A program made the position numbers and the translations under genes. A model generated the notes under the pieces. That model saw nothing but the letters and a program-made list of their open reading frames with translations, was not told the DNA's origin and ran no database searches. A DNA stretch of 56,841 nt, from the NCBI GenBank assembly GCA_024641005.1, contig JAHEDX010000017.1, positions 1-56,841 of the forward strand, given 5' to 3'. This document shows, in pieces, positions 54,511 through 56,841 of this stretch (position 1 is its first letter; every line of letters begins with the position of its first letter). The stretch is from Acidimicrobiaceae bacterium (GTDB lineage: Bacteria > Actinomycetota > Acidimicrobiia > Acidimicrobiales > Ilumatobacteraceae).

Positions 54511-55145
54511 TCGGTGAAGATCAGTTGCTGACCCGGGAGGGCATCGTGGCACTGCTCGGGCGTGCCGGTATGGACGTCGTCGGGGAAGCCGGCGACGTCG
54601 ACGGAGTTCTCGGCCTGGTCGACGAGCACCTACCGGACGTCGTCCTGCTCGACATACGGATGCCGCCCAGCCACACCGACGAGGGGTTGCGGGCGACCGA
54701 CACGATCCGCCGGCAATGGCCCGCGACCGCAGTCCTGATCCTCAGCCAGTACGTCGAGGTCGACTTCGTGGTGACGTTGCTCGAGACCAACTCGTCGTCG
54801 GTCGGATACCTCGTCAAGGAACGTGTCCTCGAGATCGCGACGCTCACCGACGCGCTCCGGCGTGTCGTCGCGGGTGAATGCGTGATCGACCCGCTGATCG
54901 TGCGTGAGCTGATGACCCGGCGCCGAGGCGAGTCCCCGTTGGGCGATCTCACCCAACGCGAGCGCGAAGTCCTCGCGCTGATGGCCGAAGGGCTCTCCAA
55001 CCGGGCGATCGCGCAGCGCTTGTACATCGGCGAACGAACCGTCGAGGTCCATACCGGACACGTCTTCATGAAACTCCAGCTGCCCGAGGACGACCTGGCG
55101 AACCGTCGCGTCCTCGCCGCGCTCACCTATCTCCGCGCCGTCTGA
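54498..55145 (+). CDS. NarL/FixJ-type response regulator
   Basis: A 215-residue DNA-binding regulator. Receiver domain with Asp52 (VVLLDIRMPP) as phospho-acceptor, acidic pair near residue 7 (VVVGEDQLL) and Lys107 (GYLVKERV). The C-terminal LuxR helix-turn-helix is LTQREREVLALMAEGLSNRA and later RTVEVHTGHVFMKL. ATG 54498 lies inside the second kinase gene. The probable targets include this operon and the neighbouring lipoprotein gene, but no operator repeat was identified. Confidence 0.93.
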   Translation: MRVVVGEDQLLTREGIVALLGRAGMDVVGEAGDVDGVLGLVDEHLPDVVLLDIRMPPSHTDEGLRATDTIRRQWPATAVLILSQYVEVDFVVTLLETNSSSVGYLVKERVLEIATLTDALRRVVAGECVIDPLIVRELMTRRRGESPLGDLTQREREVLALMAEGLSNRAIAQRLYIGERTVEVHTGHVFMKLQLPEDDLANRRVLAALTYLRAV

Positions 55146-55176
55146 GCATCGCACTGTGGGACGCTGGGGATCGTCG

Positions 55177-55182
55177 TAGAGT
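55177..55182 (+). promoter_or_regulatory. Leaderless -10 box of the second lipoprotein
   Basis: TAGAGT eight bases before GTG 55191. Confidence 0.55.
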
Positions 55183-55190
55183 GCGTGAGT

Positions 55191-56841
55191 GTGACGCGAA
55201 GCTGGGCCGTGGCTGTGGTCGGCGCGTTGCTCTTGGCCGGTTGCGGCGAAGGGACCGCTGCGCCGTCGGGGTCGGCCGCGGTGGCGTCACCTCTCGATGC
55301 CTCTCCAGGTTCGACGACGACTGCCTCACAGGCAACGACGACCACGCCGGCCGCCCCGCTGCACCCGACCGGCGCAGACACGACCATCGCCGCTGGCGTC
55401 GACGCGTTCGTCGATGCTGTCGCCGACAGGACGTTCGTGTTGCTTCCCAGCGGCAGCGACACGGCAATCGACCGGCCGTACATCAGCTTCCGAGATCCGA
55501 ACGATCCTCAGTTGCCGTTCGAGGGCTGGACCGGATGCATGGGCTTCTTCGGCCAGGGCACCTGGCGAGAACGTGACGATGGAGGGGTCGTCTTCGAGGG
55601 GCAGGCTTCGTATTCGCCACCGGGGTGCGACCTGGCCGACGGAGGCGACGGCACGTTCCAGTTGGTGTCCAACAAGTCCGAGACAGCGTTCGATGCCGTG
55701 GACGATGCCCTGTTGATCACCGTCCAGGGTTCGACGACGCGTCTTGTCGCCGTCGACGCGCTCCCGATTCCGAGCCTCGAACAGCTCGACGGGCGCTGGG
55801 CGGCGGGCCACGGCGAGACATTGCTCGTCGACCGGTCACGGTCGCGGCTGTTGCTCGGCGACTGTCAGGCGACCGCGCGGCTCGACGCGGCACACCTCGA
55901 CACGGACGGCTGGACAGGCCCTGACTGCCACGGGACCGAGCTGAGTCTGATGCGGGTGTTCGATGTCAGCGAAACCGAACAGTCCATCAACCACGTCCAC
56001 CTCGCCGACGGCATGTTGCTGATCGACTCCCACTCGGCCAAGCGCCGCCCGATCATCTTCGTGCTCGCCGCCGTGGGAGCCGACCGGATCGCCGGGTGGC
56101 CGACCGCTCCCGAGCGGCGGGTGCCTCTCGACGAGGTGCCGCTGTTGTTGCCCAGCGAGCGTCCTGCAACGGGTGAGCCCGTGCGGTTCACAGTGGAAGG
56201 CGGCAGTGCCGCGCCGGCGGTGTTCACGCAGGTCTTCGCCGACGCAAAACGCGACATCGTGTTCACCATCCAGACCCAACCCGGCGGGGTCGAGTCGACA
56301 CCGGTCGCCGATCGCCGACCGGTCGTGATCGACGGCTGGGCCGACGCGTTCTTGACGACCGGCAGCTGGGTCCGCCTCGTGGCGTCGGATTCGAGCGGCT
56401 ACGTGCGGCTCATGGGAACTGGTCTCGATGGCGACGAAGCCGTCTCGATCGTTGCCGGATTGCGAGGCCGACCCGACGGTGCTGCAGGCTGGGACCTGGC
56501 GACGACGTCCACCGGGTTCGTCGAGATCAACGGTGCGTGGGAAGACTCCGCCGCCCAACGATTCGTCACCTGGTACGACGGCGATCAGGCCATCGCCGAG
56601 ATGCTGAGCTCCCCGGCCTATACACACCTGATCGCGCAAGCGCTCGACTCTTCGTTCGACCAGGTCGACGTCAACGGCAGGGTCGGCTGGCTTTCCGCCG
56701 GTAGCCGAAGCTCGATCGTCTGGTCACCCGACGGCTACACGATCGTCGTGATCGGTGTCGTCGATCCGGGTATCGACCCGCTGGTCCTCGCTCGAAGCGT
56801 CCGCGAGCTCGATTCCCCGTCGTACGAGGCAGCCACGACGA
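55191..56841 (+). CDS. Large lipoprotein with META/HslJ-like repeats (cut at window edge)
   Basis: 550 codons are visible with no stop. Signal helix and lipobox LLAGC (Cys18), then a Ser/Thr/Ala-rich linker to about residue 65. Two segments resemble META/HslJ domains: YISFRDPNDPQLPFEG with GWTGCMGFFGQGTW, and LEQLDGRWAAG with RLLLGDCQATARLDA. The later part repeats beta-rich units ending with SIVWSPDGYTIVVIG and LARSVRELD. Exported and anchored; function unknown. It follows the two-component genes but has its own promoter. Confidence 0.75.
   Translation, partial: MTRSWAVAVVGALLLAGCGEGTAAPSGSAAVASPLDASPGSTTTASQATTTTPAAPLHPTGADTTIAAGVDAFVDAVADRTFVLLPSGSDTAIDRPYISFRDPNDPQLPFEGWTGCMGFFGQGTWRERDDGGVVFEGQASYSPPGCDLADGGDGTFQLVSNKSETAFDAVDDALLITVQGSTTRLVAVDALPIPSLEQLDGRWAAGHGETLLVDRSRSRLLLGDCQATARLDAAHLDTDGWTGPDCHGTELSLMRVFDVSETEQSINHVHLADGMLLIDSHSAKRRPIIFVLAAVGADRIAGWPTAPERRVPLDEVPLLLPSERPATGEPVRFTVEGGSAAPAVFTQVFADAKRDIVFTIQTQPGGVESTPVADRRPVVIDGWADAFLTTGSWVRLVASDSSGYVRLMGTGLDGDEAVSIVAGLRGRPDGAAGWDLATTSTGFVEINGAWEDSAAQRFVTWYDGDQAIAEMLSSPAYTHLIAQALDSSFDQVDVNGRVGWLSAGSRSSIVWSPDGYTIVVIGVVDPGIDPLVLARSVRELDSPSYEAATT

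Noticed and set aside
1..56841. CRISPR arrays, insertion sequences, prophage genes, riboswitches
   Set aside because: I saw no regularly spaced repeats, transposase or phage motifs, and no recognisable riboswitch core. Cobalamin, SAM and T-box type leaders would not fit the short or absent leaders found here.

Overview
The window is high-GC chromosomal DNA from an actinobacterium, most likely of the class Acidimicrobiia (Ilumatobacter-like). The evidence is a mycothiol synthase (mshD), an F420-type LLM oxidoreductase, a DUF3499 protein, many GTG starts, and the dnaG-rpoD order. A striking property is that at least twenty genes have a TANNNT hexamer placed 6-10 nt before the start codon. This leaves no room for a 5' leader, so leaderless transcription is probably the default mode here. 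Genes inside operons instead overlap or carry Shine-Dalgarno sequences.

Layout. 1-13,100: murF outside a visible dcw cluster; an MFS exporter with a dyad operator; a zinc-ribbon peptide; a pterin dehydratase/VOC fusion; an LLM oxidoreductase; arfB; a P450; a homocysteine methyltransferase; ald with a divergent Lrp regulator; an aldehyde dehydrogenase; a hydroxyacid dehydrogenase; a J-domain protein and a septum-formation-type membrane protein; tRNA-Val. 13,229-22,800: PNPOx-like protein, DUF3499, SRPBCC, ABC ATPase, M23 peptidase, phosphotransferase plus DUF6285, the mshD-pepF-rlmN operon and nth. 23,000-27,200: the hisC-hisB-hisH-hisA-hisF operon. 27,200-36,000: an accessory and catabolic stretch with a frameshifted crotonase relic, an aldo/keto reductase, a truncated-type PEP-utilising protein, and the operon alpha/beta hydrolase, thioredoxin-fold protein, acyl-CoA ligase. 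36,000-49,000: hisI-trpE, ygfZ, M50 protease, ppdK, terC, dnaG-rpoD and an FAD monooxygenase. 49,050-49,840: tRNA-Asn, tRNA-Met type, and a decayed region. 49,837-56,841: a signalling module made of a TRAP-type solute-binding lipoprotein, two histidine kinases, a NarL-type response regulator and a second lipoprotein that runs off the end.

Two items deserve most attention. First, the thioredoxin-fold protein at 32,369-33,472 is one continuous frame interrupted by a single TGA, exactly where its redox motif should have cysteine (PY-TGA-GC). A stem-loop with the spacing of a bacterial SECIS follows, so it is a candidate selenoprotein. Second, the two kinases of the signalling module look complementary: the first has intact ATP-binding boxes but a divergent phospho-acceptor helix, and the second has a textbook phospho-acceptor helix but has lost its ATP-binding boxes. 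Both have the acceptor His at residue 361. Together with the TRAP-type lipoprotein they may form an obligate heteromeric sensor.

All calls were made by reading the sequence. No database search, folding or alignment program was run.
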